A stretch of DNA of 34,220 nucleotides from Plantago elongata (taxonomy: Eukaryota > Streptophyta > Magnoliopsida > Lamiales > Plantaginaceae): positions 1 through 34,220 of the forward strand of contig JAYMSP010001260.1 of NCBI GenBank assembly GCA_036897095.1. The letters run 5' to 3'. Shown here one piece after another: positions 21,736-33,290 of the stretch. The notes under the pieces were generated by a model. That model saw nothing but the letters and a program-made list of their open reading frames with translations, ran no database searches and had not been told where the DNA came from. The position numbers were made by a program, and so were the translations under genes. The first letter of the stretch is position 1; each line of letters opens with the position of its first letter.

Positions 21736-22432
21736 GCTAGAAAATGATATCGACGGTGGGAAGAAGAAGAAGATGGTGATATTGGTGGTGGTGGTCGATG
21801 ATGGCCATCCAAAAAAATACGAATCAGTAAAACAATTTTAAAAATAATATGGAAAAAAGAAAAGAAAAAAGAGGCAAGTAGTCTATGTGTAAAGTAACTA
21901 GTGTAGTATTTATGATTGAGAAGGGATGGTGGAACGTCAATGGCAAAGAAAGACGAAGTTGATAGATAAAACTCCATGCCCGTAAATGGAAATTCAATAA
22001 TATGTAAGATGAGTATACTCAAGTTTTGTTTGGTGTTGTAGATCAACTGAGAACGATTATTCATATAAACAATCAAATTTATTTTAAAATAAAATTTAAT
22101 TGAATGATGAATATTTAGTAATTAAAGGCGAGTATTTCCAATACAATTAAAATCATATGATAAATAAGGTAGAAATGATAACCCATTTTTAGGAATCAAA
22201 TCCATACAAATTCCCTCTTGTTTTTCCTAGAAATGGAGATTAAGGAAAGGGTATAGAAGTAAATGTGGATGTGGTGGGGATGTTGTTTCACGTGAAGAGG
22301 GAGAAAGAAGGTATAGTATAGCCCGACGGACGGAAAAGCAGGAATGGGAAACGAGTGGCTTTAGTCACGAGGCACATATGCCACCGAAAACAAGTCTCAT
22401 TTTCATAAATCCAAAATTTCATACACGTGTAA

Positions 22433-22894
22433 GACCATCTCGTAACGACAATGCATCGTCGTCGTTTTTGCTGCAATGGTGACGCGTCGTCGTTACGTTT
22501 TGAATGCCTCGTCATTTTTCTATTTTTTAATTTTTATTTTTATATTATAAAATTATTTAAAAGTTGAAATTAATCAAATTGCATTTTATTGAAAACGTTT
22601 TATAATTTATTAATCAAATTCAAAATTCAAAAAAAAAATTAAATTTGGTCTCATTTTATAGATCCTGAAAAAACGTAACCGTTAGTGATTTTTTTATTTT
22701 TTTTATTTCGTATTTTTTGAGATACTATCGTTTAAAAACGAATAAAAATCGAATTTCGAAAAGAGAAATTAAAAAATAAAAAGACACGTGGCAGCAGCCG
22801 GTTTGCTGCCACGCTGTGTGAAGAGACGCCGCACCTTACGGCGCGACGTATCGGCCCCGTGGGGGGCGCCACGGCGTCCCCATTGGGGCTGGTC
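22433..22894. mobile_element. Harbinger/PIF-like MITE
   Basis: A 462-bp noncoding segment is flanked by TAA at 22430-22432 and 22895-22897, the trinucleotide target duplication usual for Harbinger. The left end reads GACCATCTCGT and the complemented right end reads GACCAGCCCCA, giving a short imperfect terminal inverted repeat. The right quarter is unusually GC-rich and contains a strong hairpin, GTGGCAGCAG with TTGCTGCCAC around 22786-22812. Superfamily assignment is by target site and end pattern only. Confidence 0.7.
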
Positions 22895-22897
22895 TAA

Positions 22898-23575
22898 CTA
22901 CCTCTACTTCAACTTTGCTTTTTTATATTATAATAAAGAAACTTATTTAACAACAAAGAATTTAAGTTAAAAATATATAATTTTATTTAATCAACTCGTA
23001 TAAATTTCATAAAACGAATTACTTGTAAACGTTGTTAATGGGAAAAGAAACTTAATTCATATCAATAATACATTTCAGGAAAGTGAATGGATTGTCTTTT
23101 GTTATTTTAAATAAATAAATAAATAAAAGAATAGGCATGCATGTCATCTTTATTACATAAGTCACAGTTCACGTGCAGTTCACGAATCTTAGCTCCTTCA
23201 CATGGTAAATGGGATTAGCGCAACGTGAAACGTGTGAAGATGATGCCGTCATTCAAATCAACGTGTCCAATTCAGTGCTACGCGCTGGATTACACGCACG
23301 CACCATCCACCCTCTCTACGTGTATGTATGTCTTCTTTAAGTTTATTATGTCATCATTTCATTTTTCCTTCTTTCTTCACCAGTTTTGCATTTCCATTTT
23401 CTCAAAACATTTGGTTTAGTGAGCTGGAAATAACAGTCACAAAATACACACGGTTATAATAATCCGGACCATTAATGAATTGAGTTCTAATTTTTTAAGC
23501 CGACGGGGTTACTTATATACAATTTTTCAGGTGATATGCTGGACCACTGTACCAATACAAGTATTTCCCACACAC
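22898..23575. other. AT-rich spacer
   Basis: No gene is supported. An (AAAT)n-like stretch lies at about 23107-23128. Short frames here show no recognisable domain. Confidence 0.5.
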
Positions 23576-23583
23576 TTTGACCT

Positions 23584-24136
23584 AAGGGTGTTTAATGAAC
23601 CAAACGTTCGTAAAAATTTCATGAAAAATCCAGTCAACGTTCAGTTCGTGATCGATATTGACATGTTTAAACTGTTCACGAACAGGTTCGTTGACAAATG
23701 AACACGAATACAAAATTTAATATTCGGTAGTTAGCGAACTATTCGTGAATAATATATAGTAATATAATATAAAAATACATTTACTCCCTTGTAGCTCGTC
23801 TTAATTATTATTATTCGTGGGATGAATGTATGACATTATGTGGGGTCATGATATTCGCCTTGAATTATGGTTTTTGAAGGACCTTCATTCTTTTTTGTAA
23901 TATTTTTTTTGGGTTTTAACAATGAACAAATTGTTCCCGAACACAAGCTTAACAAACAAATGAATTGAATTGTTCGCAAACAAAAGCTTAACAAACACGA
24001 ACAAATGAAAACCTTAATGAATGAAACATGAACAAGTGAATGAGTTGTTCGACGAACACGAACACTATAATTCTTAACGAACAAACGTTCGATAAGATCT
24101 CATCTTCAGTTCGTTCGGTTCGATAAACACTCCTAT
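23584..24136. mobile_element. hAT-like nonautonomous DNA transposon
   Basis: The element is 553 bp with imperfect terminal inverted repeats: left AAGGGTGTTTAATGAACC, complemented right ATAGGAGTGTTTATCGAACC. It is flanked by 8-bp repeats TTTGACCT (23576-23583) and TTTGGCCT (24137-24144), one mismatch, the target length expected for hAT. Both halves are filled with short GAACGAAC/GTTCGT subterminal motifs, as seen in hAT transposase-binding regions. No transposase is encoded. Confidence 0.82.
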
Positions 24137-24144
24137 TTTGGCCT

Positions 24145-25354
24145 CACTCATACGCAAACCGGAAGACTTTCCAGTTGGCCACCCATACTAGAATCAATCC
24201 AGAGCAAGCACGCTTAAATCTGAAGTTTTCGTAGGTGAATTTCCGAAAATAAAAGTGCACCTTGTTGGTATGAATAGTATTCTCAATCCCTTTAAGCTCC
24301 ATGGTCTGACTTGAAATTCTAGGTGTTACAGTATGTGTGCACCTCATTAATTCACTTATGGTTTTGAAGTAAAACTAACATTGAGGTGTTATAAAAATAG
24401 TTAATTACGTTACTCTCTAGTATTAAATAATTCTGAGTTAAGATACGATTATAATTATAGAGATATTCAAGTAAGACTCATCTGTAAAACAAGACAAGCA
24501 GTTAAGATCATTTTTTACTAGTTTGCCTTTGACAAACCAGACTTTACTTCAATTGTATAGTCGTTAGAGAGTAGAATATTCAAAATAGGCCGGATACGTC
24601 TATGAAGGGTTAATGCTCTCCTATTTATAAAGAGAACTCCGGTGGACAGTCTTCGTCAGATCTATCGTTATTTGACACGTGTTGTCAGTCTAAGGCGGTG
24701 TGTTTGCCTGACGTAGTGGTGTTGCACAATACATTTTCCTCCAAAAAGGGAGGATGGTCGGACCTATTTAGGTACGATCATCTGACTGATTAGTGTTGAG
24801 TTCCTGTTGTGTTAGTAATTATATTAAGGTGGTTGGCTTTCCTTGTCTAAGCATGGGAGGTCGGTCTTCTCGTCTCCGACACTGAGACACAATATATCTT
24901 CCTTAAACATTGAGGGGTAGTCCTTCTAAATATGATTTAAGATGCGATCTCTTTGGTATGACAAGTACGGAGACACCTATCCATGATAATTATACGACAA
25001 TCATATATTCAATGTTTCCTCATATGTTCTTAATTCGTTAAACTTCATTTCAAAGTTATTGCAAAACTAATTATCAAATAAGTTACCAATTATACGTTCA
25101 AGCAAATTTGAAATGGGACCATTAAAGTCAAAGTTAATTTATAGTAGTATTTATTTTTATTTTTTGAGAATAATTTATAGTAGTATTGCTGAAATTGAAT
25201 TTGATCATTCAGACAAGTGATACCTATTAAATAAGGTTGAGTTTGATCACGTGAAAATAGCGTTTAGTTGTTGTAAGATAAAAGAATCCTATTTCTAAAC
25301 TATGTGATTTCAACTGATAACCTCAAATGGAAAGAGGACCCTTACCGTAACTAA
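24145..25354. other. Repeat-like spacer without recognised gene
   Basis: The part at 24590-24900 has a TATTTATAAAGAG string and moderately GC-rich flanks reminiscent of an LTR promoter. I could not find a second copy or TG...CA ends. No coding sequence is supported. Confidence 0.4.
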
Positions 25355-25536
25355 TGGTGTGTTTGGATGAGAATTTGAATATCTCATTTGACTCGATAAA
25401 CAATGATTTGGCCTAAAATACATTTAAAATACCCCACTCAAATGTCCATCCAAATATAATTTTCACCAAAATCCATCCAAATGCCCATTCAAATAATCCA
25501 TCCAAATGCCCATTCAAATGTTCATCCAAACAGCCA
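25355..25536. mobile_element. 182-bp MITE with TGTTTGGATGA terminal repeats
   Basis: The left end is TGGTGTGTTTGGATGAGAAT and the complemented right end TGGCTGTTTGGATGAACATT, similar over about 25 bp with one gap. Both flanks carry CTAA (25351-25354 and 25537-25540), possibly a short target duplication. The interior has tandem CCATCCAAATGCCCATTC units. The superfamily is not assigned. Confidence 0.68.
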
Positions 25537-26196
25537 CTAAAACATCATGATAGTTTAGAAGCACCCATAATTGTGATTATTATTATGAAAGAAATACAAG
25601 CATATGAATCACGTTTGTCATACTATTATTATCATCATAGACTTCATAGTACTACTTTAATTTATATCAATAAAAGAATTTTGACGACGACCAAAAACAA
25701 TACAAAACGCAAGATTTGCTTAGAAATATTTCCACATTCCACACGTTTTAACGTAAGTTACTTATTTGATTTGTATAACAACACGTTTTCAGAAAGAAAA
25801 AGCTAAAAATAGTACTAATGGACTACTTTCCCACTAACTTCACATCTCAGTAGTCAATCAATGTCTCGTCATTTTCATTGCTCATGTTACCACCACCTTT
25901 GTTTACTAAAAACTAAGAGGATAACTAGCTCATATAGAAATACAAGTGTCAAGTAAACTAAACTAACTTACCTTTTGAAGGCACAATCGAAGAAAAAATG
26001 GAACCTCGGCATAATGTAGAAAACTATACCATAAATTGAACAGAAAACCATACTAGTCTCAAAAGATGAAGTTAAAGCAAAACCCTGAATTCAAGAAACA
26101 TGATTTGAACGACAGGTCTTTAAACTAAACAAGAACAAGGTCAATACACATGATACTTAAAACATAATTCATCCTGTAAACTACAGGTCTTTAAAG
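25537..26196. other. bHLH gene 3' flank
   Basis: AT-rich sequence with no recognised gene. The part nearest 26196 may include the 3' UTR and poly(A) region of the minus-strand bHLH gene, but no signal can be placed with confidence. Confidence 0.4.
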
Positions 26197-26216
26197 GATA
26201 GATAGATAGATAGATA
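26197..26216. repeat. (GATA)5 microsatellite
   Basis: Five perfect GATA units lie 177 bp beyond the bHLH stop codon, in its probable 3' UTR or just downstream. Confidence 0.95.
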
Positions 26217-26392
26217 TGTAAGTATATTTATCAACATCTAGAAAGTTGCTGCTATCTTCTATATTCGTCACCAGATGTTTCTCTCCGTCTACTCCGGGCA
26301 CTGGATGACTGCTATAACCTCTATATTTCTCTGCAAAAGCTTTTCACTACACATTAAGCCTAGTACTGCACCTGTACGCTTGTTGCTGCTGT

Positions 26393-28261
26393 CTACTGAT
26401 GACCAACCGACGAGCTTGCTTCATGACCAAACGCTTCCATCAACTTCTCCTTTGTGAGCTTCTCCGGTCCATGTGATTTCACCACAAAGGTGTGAAACAC
26501 CTTTTCAGTCCCTGTGGCGAATTTCGCATCCATGATACTTCCCTTTGCATTATTGATTGCCTGGATGATCTTAGCAGCCGGGTGGGAGTTTAAAGGTGAG
26601 CTCAACCTCACAAGCACTTGGTCACGAGTACTTTGTACTTCGATGGTCGGGATGCACTCTACTGCCTCCACACTCTGCACAGGTTCAGATACAGAACCAT
26701 CTCTTGAAACACTTCCGAGCCTTTCTTTTTCCATCTCCATGTCCTTGACCTTCTTCTGAAGCTCGGTGATGTAAGCAATGGCATCTCCCAATAGTGAAGC
26801 CTTGTCCATTTTGGAAATGTTTGGCACCACGGCTCGGAGGGCGTAAAAACGCTGGTTCAACTTCTCTCTCCTCTGTCTCTCTGCCTCAACATGGTTTAGG
26901 GGCTCTTCCCGTCCATTGGCAGGCTTACGTCCACGTTTCCGGGGCCTCTTGTCTTCCAAAAGACCTACCCTGCCTTCTTTAGAGGTAGCCTCGATGTCCG
27001 AATGATCATCGGACTCAGCACTGCGGGGCAGGGGTACAATAGCCCTCGAAGTTGCACCTGAAAAATCTATCTGCATTTGTGCCGGCTTTTGAGGCTGCAA
27101 GTTGTTGCTAGGTCGAAATTCATCCCGTGTCCCATTCACAAGGTCATGAATGGTTTTCGCTGCTGAACTAGGGCTGTAGATATCAGCAGGGTTTGCAGGC
27201 TTTATGTTACAATACTGGCCCCATGTTGGTGCTCCGGAAGGATGAAAACCATTGTGTGCACTCCCAAACGACAACCGATTTGCATTAACACTTACATCAT
27301 GTTTGGGAACTTTGTCGTTTACCGGATTTAAATTAAAATCCTGTCCGAAGATCCTGTGAACAGATCCTGAGCGGTTACCAACAAACACATTAGAACTTGG
27401 TGCATCTGCAACGACTCGTTTGTCGGTTACTGGTGTCGCTTTGCTCACTGGATTTGGGAAAGGACCATCCGCAGTAACTCTTTTGTCGGGTACTGCCGCA
27501 ACTTGCTTTGACTTAAGAAGCGACGCAAATGCAGCAAATGAAGATTCAATTGACTTAATGAGCTCCGAACTTTCCGCGATACACCTCACAGATCCCAACT
27601 CAACAACCCCAACGCCAGTTGGAATCATAGCAATGGTCTGAATGCCAGCCGACTTTGCAAGAAATGACCTAACACAATAATCATCGGATGACTTGAAAAC
27701 ATCCGACACCCAAACATGCTTACTCGATCCATAACACTTCCCCGGACCACCTTCTCCCCTGGGAAACGAGAAGTACATGGAAGCCAAGAAGAACATCTCC
27801 GTATCAGTAACCTTATCCAACCCAAACGCATAACTATCATCCTCACTCCCCCCAAACAAAGTATGCAACTTCTGCAGAACCCTCTTCCTCATTTTCTGCT
27901 GGGACTCATCCTCCAGCCTCATTCGAAGCGCACGGGTGACTTCTGACTCCTCATCCTCAAGAGGCTCCCTACAACAACCATCCCCCCATCCCAAGACCAA
28001 GTCACCCGCTTTCGACCTCGAAAGCTGCCAAAATATGGCGTAATTCCAGCAGAAATTCGCGGAATTGGGCACCTCAACTAGATCTGAGAGGCGGTTCTGC
28101 AAATTTTCATCATTCCCTACCGCTATCAATGAACATTCAGCAGAAACAGAGTTGGACATCAAGTAATCGAACGCTTTCGTCCCCAAAACCGCAGCTGCCA
28201 TAGCTTTATCCTCATCATCCAACCCAAGCAGACCCCCCATACCACCAAACTCAAGCTTCAT
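26393..28261 (-). CDS. JAM-type bHLH transcription factor (bHLH13/bHLH3/bHLH17-like)
   Basis: A single-exon gene of 622 residues. Residues about 18-235 form the bHLH-MYC N-terminal domain, with [52 protein letters not shown] and [16 protein letters not shown]; it includes the JAZ-interaction region. Residues about 454-503 are the bHLH: basic [16 protein letters not shown], with the His-Glu-Arg positions that read E/G-boxes, then helix-loop-helix ending [12 protein letters not shown]. An ACT-like domain covers about 545-605 ([17 protein letters not shown]). Between lies a diverged linker with an internal DKRV repeat. JAM/bHLH subgroup IIId proteins are nuclear repressors that compete with MYC2 in jasmonate signalling. 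The start is the first ATG after an in-frame TAG (plus 28295-28297), and the N-terminus [10 protein letters not shown] fits the family. The frame is intact. Subgroup placement is from resemblance, not a tree. Confidence 0.95.
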   Translation of the reverse strand: MKLEFGGMGGLLGLDDEDKAMAAAVLGTKAFDYLMSNSVSAECSLIAVGNDENLQNRLSDLVEVPNSANFCWNYAIFWQLSRSKAGDLVLGWGDGCCREPLEDEESEVTRALRMRLEDESQQKMRKRVLQKLHTLFGGSEDDSYAFGLDKVTDTEMFFLASMYFSFPRGEGGPGKCYGSSKHVWVSDVFKSSDDYCVRSFLAKSAGIQTIAMIPTGVGVVELGSVRCIAESSELIKSIESSFAAFASLLKSKQVAAVPDKRVTADGPFPNPVSKATPVTDKRVVADAPSSNVFVGNRSGSVHRIFGQDFNLNPVNDKVPKHDVSVNANRLSFGSAHNGFHPSGAPTWGQYCNIKPANPADIYSPSSAAKTIHDLVNGTRDEFRPSNNLQPQKPAQMQIDFSGATSRAIVPLPRSAESDDHSDIEATSKEGRVGLLEDKRPRKRGRKPANGREEPLNHVEAERQRREKLNQRFYALRAVVPNISKMDKASLLGDAIAYITELQKKVKDMEMEKERLGSVSRDGSVSEPVQSVEAVECIPTIEVQSTRDQVLVRLSSPLNSHPAAKIIQAINNAKGSIMDAKFATGTEKVFHTFVVKSHGPEKLTKEKLMEAFGHEASSSVGHQ

Positions 28262-28564
28262 CCCTCCAAACAACTTTAACACCAACAAAACCAACTAGTT
28301 TGTTTCCCTCCCAATTCAATTCCACAAATTGCAAAATCCCACAAACTCAATCACTAAACAAGCAACTGAATTTAACCGAACCAAGTGAGTAACGATACCG
28401 AAATTCAATCAACTGAGCAGAAACCCCAAGAGCTAAGAATCAACAGATCTCAAATGCGAGAAACTCTACAGAAACATGCAAATTGGTATCAAGGAAGTGT
28501 TATTTAAATGCTACTATAACAATCCAACCACTGATATTTAAATGCAAGCAAGAAAAACAAGTAT

Positions 28565-28570
28565 CACGTG
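28565..28570. promoter_or_regulatory. G-box CACGTG in bHLH leader
   Basis: A perfect CACGTG in the context TATCACGTGATG lies about 300 bp upstream of the bHLH start, in its leader or a leader intron. JAM and MYC factors bind this motif, so autoregulation is possible; function is inferred. Confidence 0.4.
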
Positions 28571-28626
28571 ATGAATTAGAATCAACACAAGATTAAGAAA
28601 AAAAGAAATGAGAAGAAGAAGAAGAA

Positions 28627-28680
28627 CTAACCAGTAGTAGTAGTTGTAGCACCGCTTGGTGAGAAGAAAAGAGCAGTCAT
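28627..28680 (-). CDS. Possible upstream ORF in bHLH leader
   Basis: Between the TATA-like motif and the main ATG, the minus strand has an ATG at plus 28680 opening a 17-codon frame, MTALFFSPSGATTTTTG, then TAG. A plausible 5' splice site (CTG|GTTAGT) overlaps its end, and a good acceptor (TTTCTGTAG) lies near plus 28466. The leader may therefore contain an intron; if spliced, the uORF would still end upstream of the main start. Translation is unproven. Confidence 0.4.
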   Translation of the reverse strand: MTALFFSPSGATTTTTG

Positions 28681-28773
28681 TGCGTTTGTTGAAGCATTGG
28701 AATTGAGAGAGAAAACGAGAAAAAGCTTGGTTTTTTTTCCTACTGTGTGTGTTTGGAGGAGAAGAGGTGTGAG

Positions 28774-28798
28774 TTTTGTTTTGTTTTGTTTTGTTTTG
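28774..28798. repeat. (TTTTG)5 microsatellite
   Basis: Five TTTTG units, read as CAAAA on the bHLH sense strand, lie just downstream of its TATA-like motif, probably at or near the transcription start. Confidence 0.9.
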
Positions 28799-28806
28799 GT
28801 TTGGTT

Positions 28807-28815
28807 ATTTTATAT
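28807..28815 (-). promoter_or_regulatory. TATA-like motif of bHLH gene
   Basis: The minus strand reads ATATAAAAT about 130 nt upstream of the leader ATG at 28680, a reasonable TATA position. It was located by motif and spacing only. Confidence 0.4.
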
Positions 28816-28899
28816 GGGGCCAAAGCAGTAGTTTTGTTTTATGGGTTTATTTTCATGCTCGGTTTGTTTTGCTTTTTCCTCTCTCTCACTACATCTCAC

Positions 28900-30005
28900 T
28901 ACATTTGTTTGTTTGCACAACCGCTGCATGTGTTTTTGAGGATTTTAGTCAAGTATAGTTGAAACTACAGTGCTAAGCATACTAGATATACTACCAATCT
29001 ATTCTACCATGGTTATGTTTTCTAATGTTTGGTTAGGTTAGGTTAATAAACAAGAAAGAGGAGGGTAAAACGACCATCAGATATTTTCTTTTCTCCTTTT
29101 CCCCATTTTCATAATTCCAAATTTTAACTTCAACTCCATAGTCCTTATTTTCTTCGTTTAATAACGAACAACAGTATTAAAAATATTACAAGCTTACATT
29201 TTTTCCTTTACCAAAATACAAAAACGTTTTTTCTCTTACAAGAGCATAAAATTACTTGCGTTGACTTTCAAGCTAACTAGGTTTACTATTTGCATTCACA
29301 TAATGTTTTAGATTTGCAAGACCGACATAACCATGATTACAATTCCAACTAAATGCTATAGTTGCCAAAAATATTTGTAGCCTAATTCTTGTTTATGTAG
29401 ATGGACATAAGAATGGGAACTAATTTTGATTATGTTAAATGTAAAATTCGTATATTAACAAGAATTTATTAGTAGAGTTTTTAGATGTAACAAGGTAATT
29501 TGTATTGAATAATGGATTGGTTATCAATATCATTGCAAAGGTTATTGTATAAAATACCTTGTTTGGTTGCAAATGAAACATGGTATTTTAAATTTTAAGG
29601 GATTAGTTGGTATAGAATTTGAGTGATTTTTTTTAATTGAAATTAAATTTTTTTGTATAAAATATTCTTTTAGTGAGGAAATGACTACTCCAACTTATAA
29701 TAAACGAGCCTAATTGTAAGTACAAGGTGGACATTTTTATAAGGAGCACAATTAACTCTTTCTTTAAAAAATTCACTATTAGTGCTCAAATATGATTGTA
29801 GCAAAACATTATTATTAGTCCTAGAACAGTTCTAACATGCACAAGACAAGATAAAGGCCCAAGGTCATGCAAATCTACAAAATTAAAACAATGAAGCTAA
29901 ACTAATCCTTTGAAAAGTGTACTTATACGTACGAACCAGCTAATGATGCACTAAGCGCATGGAGCTCTTTGCTCTTGCTATTCTGATTACAATCAAATAC
30001 AGTTA
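28900..30005. other. AT-rich spacer upstream of bHLH gene
   Basis: No open frame, RNA gene or defined repeat is supported between the bHLH promoter and the LINE. The 5' boundary of the LINE could lie in this stretch, but I see no target-site duplication. Confidence 0.5.
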
Positions 30006-31735
30006 ATGATCGATCGTAAGTTTGCGTTTGGAGATATGTCGACGTGCCGTGTGATCGTCAGACCAAAAATCCCGTTTGCCTATAATGATATTCTATCTAT
30101 TAGTTTCACTGAAAATGAGGTTATCAACTTGTCTAAAGCCTTTACACTTACTCTGGTTGGTAAGTTCGTATATGGAATCCCTAAGATATTTGAATTTACT
30201 AAGATGCTCAAAGACATGAAGCTTAAATCGAATTTTACAGTCAGTTTCATGGATAAATGACATGTCATTATCAAACTTTTTCTTGAAGAGAATTTCAACA
30301 AACTTTGGTTGCTAGATAATCCAAATATAGCTAGAATTCCCATGAGATTAATCAAGTGGTCACCTCAATTCTCTTTGGAAGATGAATCCCATGTTGTTCC
30401 TGTGTGGGTAGCCTTGGAGAACTTGCCTATATATCTTTTTCACCTTGAGGCTCTATATGAAATTGGTAAACTGATTGGTAATCCGATAAAGATTGATGGG
30501 TATACTGCAGATAAAAGTAAACTCACTCATGCGAATCTGTATGTTGAGTTGGACATTTCAAAAGAATTACCCTCACATATTTGGATTGAGGCTTTGGAAA
30601 AAGGGGTGGCGGTTAAGGTCAATTATGGAAGAATGCCTCTCTACTATCATCATTGTAAGAGACTAGGACATACCCAAAGAAATTGTCTATCCAAGTCTTC
30701 TTCTGAGATGAAAAAGTCCACTGATGAATGTATGAATGAACCTGCTATGAATCTAGCAGTAGTGAATGAGAGTGATACTGTGTATCTCAACAAGGGTAAA
30801 GGGAAAAAAAATCACTACAGCTCCTAAGTTTCAGTGGAAAGTTCAACAAAACAGAAAGAGAAATACCAGAGGACTCCAATGGATTAGGAAAAATGGTTCT
30901 TCAATGAATGACATTAGGGCGTCTAATGATAATAGAAGGAGATCAGAGTATGGAAGGGATAGAGAGCAACCAATCCTCTCTCCAAATGCCTTTGCCCTTT
31001 TGAGTTCTGAGGAAGCTGGTCGTGAAGATTTGGTCTTTGAATCTGAAGATCATGGGTGTAGGTACTTCTGAGGGTAACAACTTGCAGAATTCATCTTATA
31101 ATGAAAGAGGAGGATTCAGAGGTACAGGCAATAGAGGGAGTAATGGTGGTAGGAGGTTGACTTATGAGAATCTTCATAATCAGAACCTACCTAGGACTGG
31201 CAAGGGAGGTGGTGGAGGTGCCCATGGTGGAAGGGGGAGCAGTGGTTATAGTAGAGGCAGGTTCATGTCTCAAATTTCCTTCCCCATGCAACCAAATGGA
31301 GAAGAAACTAAAAATGGACAGGAAGCTGAGGAGGGTGAACAGGTCTCTAGTCTAAAAAAATCTGCTTTGGGTGCTGATGAAGAGGGAGTTGCAGATGCAA
31401 ATGCAGAAGATGAGGGTGTATTATCTACTACCCATTTTGATGATGTATTAGATGTATGTTGTGAAGGAACTGGTTCACACAAGACTGGAGATGAATTATT
31501 GAGTTTGAATTGTGATTTGGAAGGTGGCAGGAGTGGTGGGAACTGTGCAGGTGCAGATGATATGATAAGTGGTTTAGTAAATGGGATGAACTGTGTGGAT
31601 GCAGATGGGAAACTAGCTGCAGAAGGTTTGAAAGATGTTTCTGAGCCATCTGAAGAAGGGGAAGAAATACAAAGGACAACAGATAAAATGAAGGAGGGTG
31701 GTATGGTTTATAATTCAAAATTTTCTGTAGATGAT

Positions 31736-33290
31736 GGTGGGACAAAGGCTGCTGCAGATGGTGGGAAAAAGGCTACTGCTGATTCAAAAGTAGATGATGG
31801 TGGGAAAAAGGCTGATGCAGTTGGTGGGAAACAGGTTGTTGCAGATGGTTTAGCAGATTGGAGTGAATTTGGATAATGCAGATGGGTTGAACTTAATCCA
31901 TTCTGCAGGTGATGGTGGGAAAAAAGCTGGTTCAGGTGGTGGGAAGAAGACTGCTGAAGATGGTTTAGCAGATAGAGTGAATTTTGATACTGCAGATGGG
32001 TTGAAATGGGCAACCTGTGCTTCAAAAGTTGGTGTCGACTGTGCCTCAGATGGACTGAAATGTGATCCTATAGTTGGTCTGAAATGTGGAAGCTGTGAAC
32101 TAGTAAATGATGGGATCACTAGCTTAAACACTCCGCAGATGATGGTGTGAAAAAGGCTGCTGCAGATGGTGGGAAAAAGGCTGCTGCAGAGGGTTTAGCA
32201 GTTGGAGTGAATATTGATACTGCAGATGGGTTGAATTGGGTAAACTGTGCTCCAACAGTTGGTGTGTACTGTGCCTCTGAGGGTCTGAAATGTGATCTTA
32301 CATTTGGTCAGAATTGTGGAAAATGCAAACTAGTAAATGATGGGATTTCTAGATCAAAACATTCTGCAGAAGATGGTGTTGAAAGGGTTGCTGCAGATGG
32401 TTTAGCAGATGGAGTCAACTGTGCTACTGCAGATGGGCTGAAATGTGTACACTGTGCTTCAACATTTGGTGTGCACTGTGCCTCAGATGGACTGAAATAT
32501 GTATCTACAGAGGGGCTGAAATGTGGGAACTGTGTATTAGGAAATGCTGGGAACTGTATTCCACAAAATTCTGCAAATGGTTTACATGGACATGGATTAT
32601 TTCTTGCATCTGCAGGTGGTGTGTGTGTAAGTGCTGGAGGTAGAAAATGTGGGTACGGTGTTGCTGCAGAGGGTGGAAAAAGGATTGTTGTAGATGTCTC
32701 AGCAAATGGAGTGAAGTATGATGTTGTAGATGGGATACAATGTATTAACTGTGTTTCAACAGTTGATGCTGGGAAATGTGATGCTGTAGGTGGACTGAAT
32801 AGTGTAAATTGGGATGGAGTAAATGTTGAACCAGATGCAGAAGGGGATAATATGAAGAGAACAACTGCAGTATCTATGTGTCTTGTAGAAACTGTGAACT
32901 GTGTGGCTTCAAATGGACTGAAATGTGGGAATTGTGCTTTTCAGCAAACTGAATTTGATGGTGTGAACAGCTTCCCTGAAGATGGACTGCAAAGTAGGAA
33001 CTATTCAGTTAAGCCTAATGCAAAATTTGATCTGAAAAATGGGAACTGTGAAGCTGAGACTACTGAAAAAGGAGATATTATGCAAAGAACATGTCTTGGT
33101 GATACATCAGTAAAGGCTTCTGTAGTTGAAAATAGGGATATTATGCAGAGAAAAGGTCATGGAACTGCAACATTTAACTGTGAAGTTCAGTTTTCTGTAG
33201 ATGGTTTTAATGGTGTTGATGCAGTTGGACTGAAATCTGGGAATTTTGTAACTGAGCTATCTGCAGAAGGGGAAGATATACAGAGAACAT
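31736..33290 (+). repeat. Degenerate coding minisatellite (ADGLKC / GGKKAAADG units)
   Basis: Units encode variants of GGKKAAADG, ADGLADGVN, TADGLKWxxCA, GVxCASDGLKCD and GLKCGNC. The landmark GTTTAGCAG starts at 31848, 31963, 32193 and 32400, spacings of 115, 230 and 207 bp, suggesting a unit of about 115 bp and a higher-order doublet. Later copies (32500-33290) are more diverged. On the opposite strand the same DNA gives Ser/His/Pro-rich shadow frames. Confidence 0.8.

Noticed and set aside
22288-22515. Short minus-strand frame near the Harbinger-like MITE
   Set aside because: No domain; it crosses the MITE boundary and target duplication.
24590-24900. Solo LTR
   Set aside because: A TATA-like string and composition were suggestive, but no TG/CA ends, target duplication or second copy could be identified.
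28262-28294. N-terminal extension of the bHLH protein to 28294
   Set aside because: It would begin at TTG. The first ATG after the in-frame TAG is at 28261 and fits the family N-terminus.
31270-32131. Minus-strand Ser/His/Pro-rich open frames opposite the LINE repeat
   Set aside because: They are antisense shadows of the ADGLKC repeat array and share its period; no independent start context or domain.
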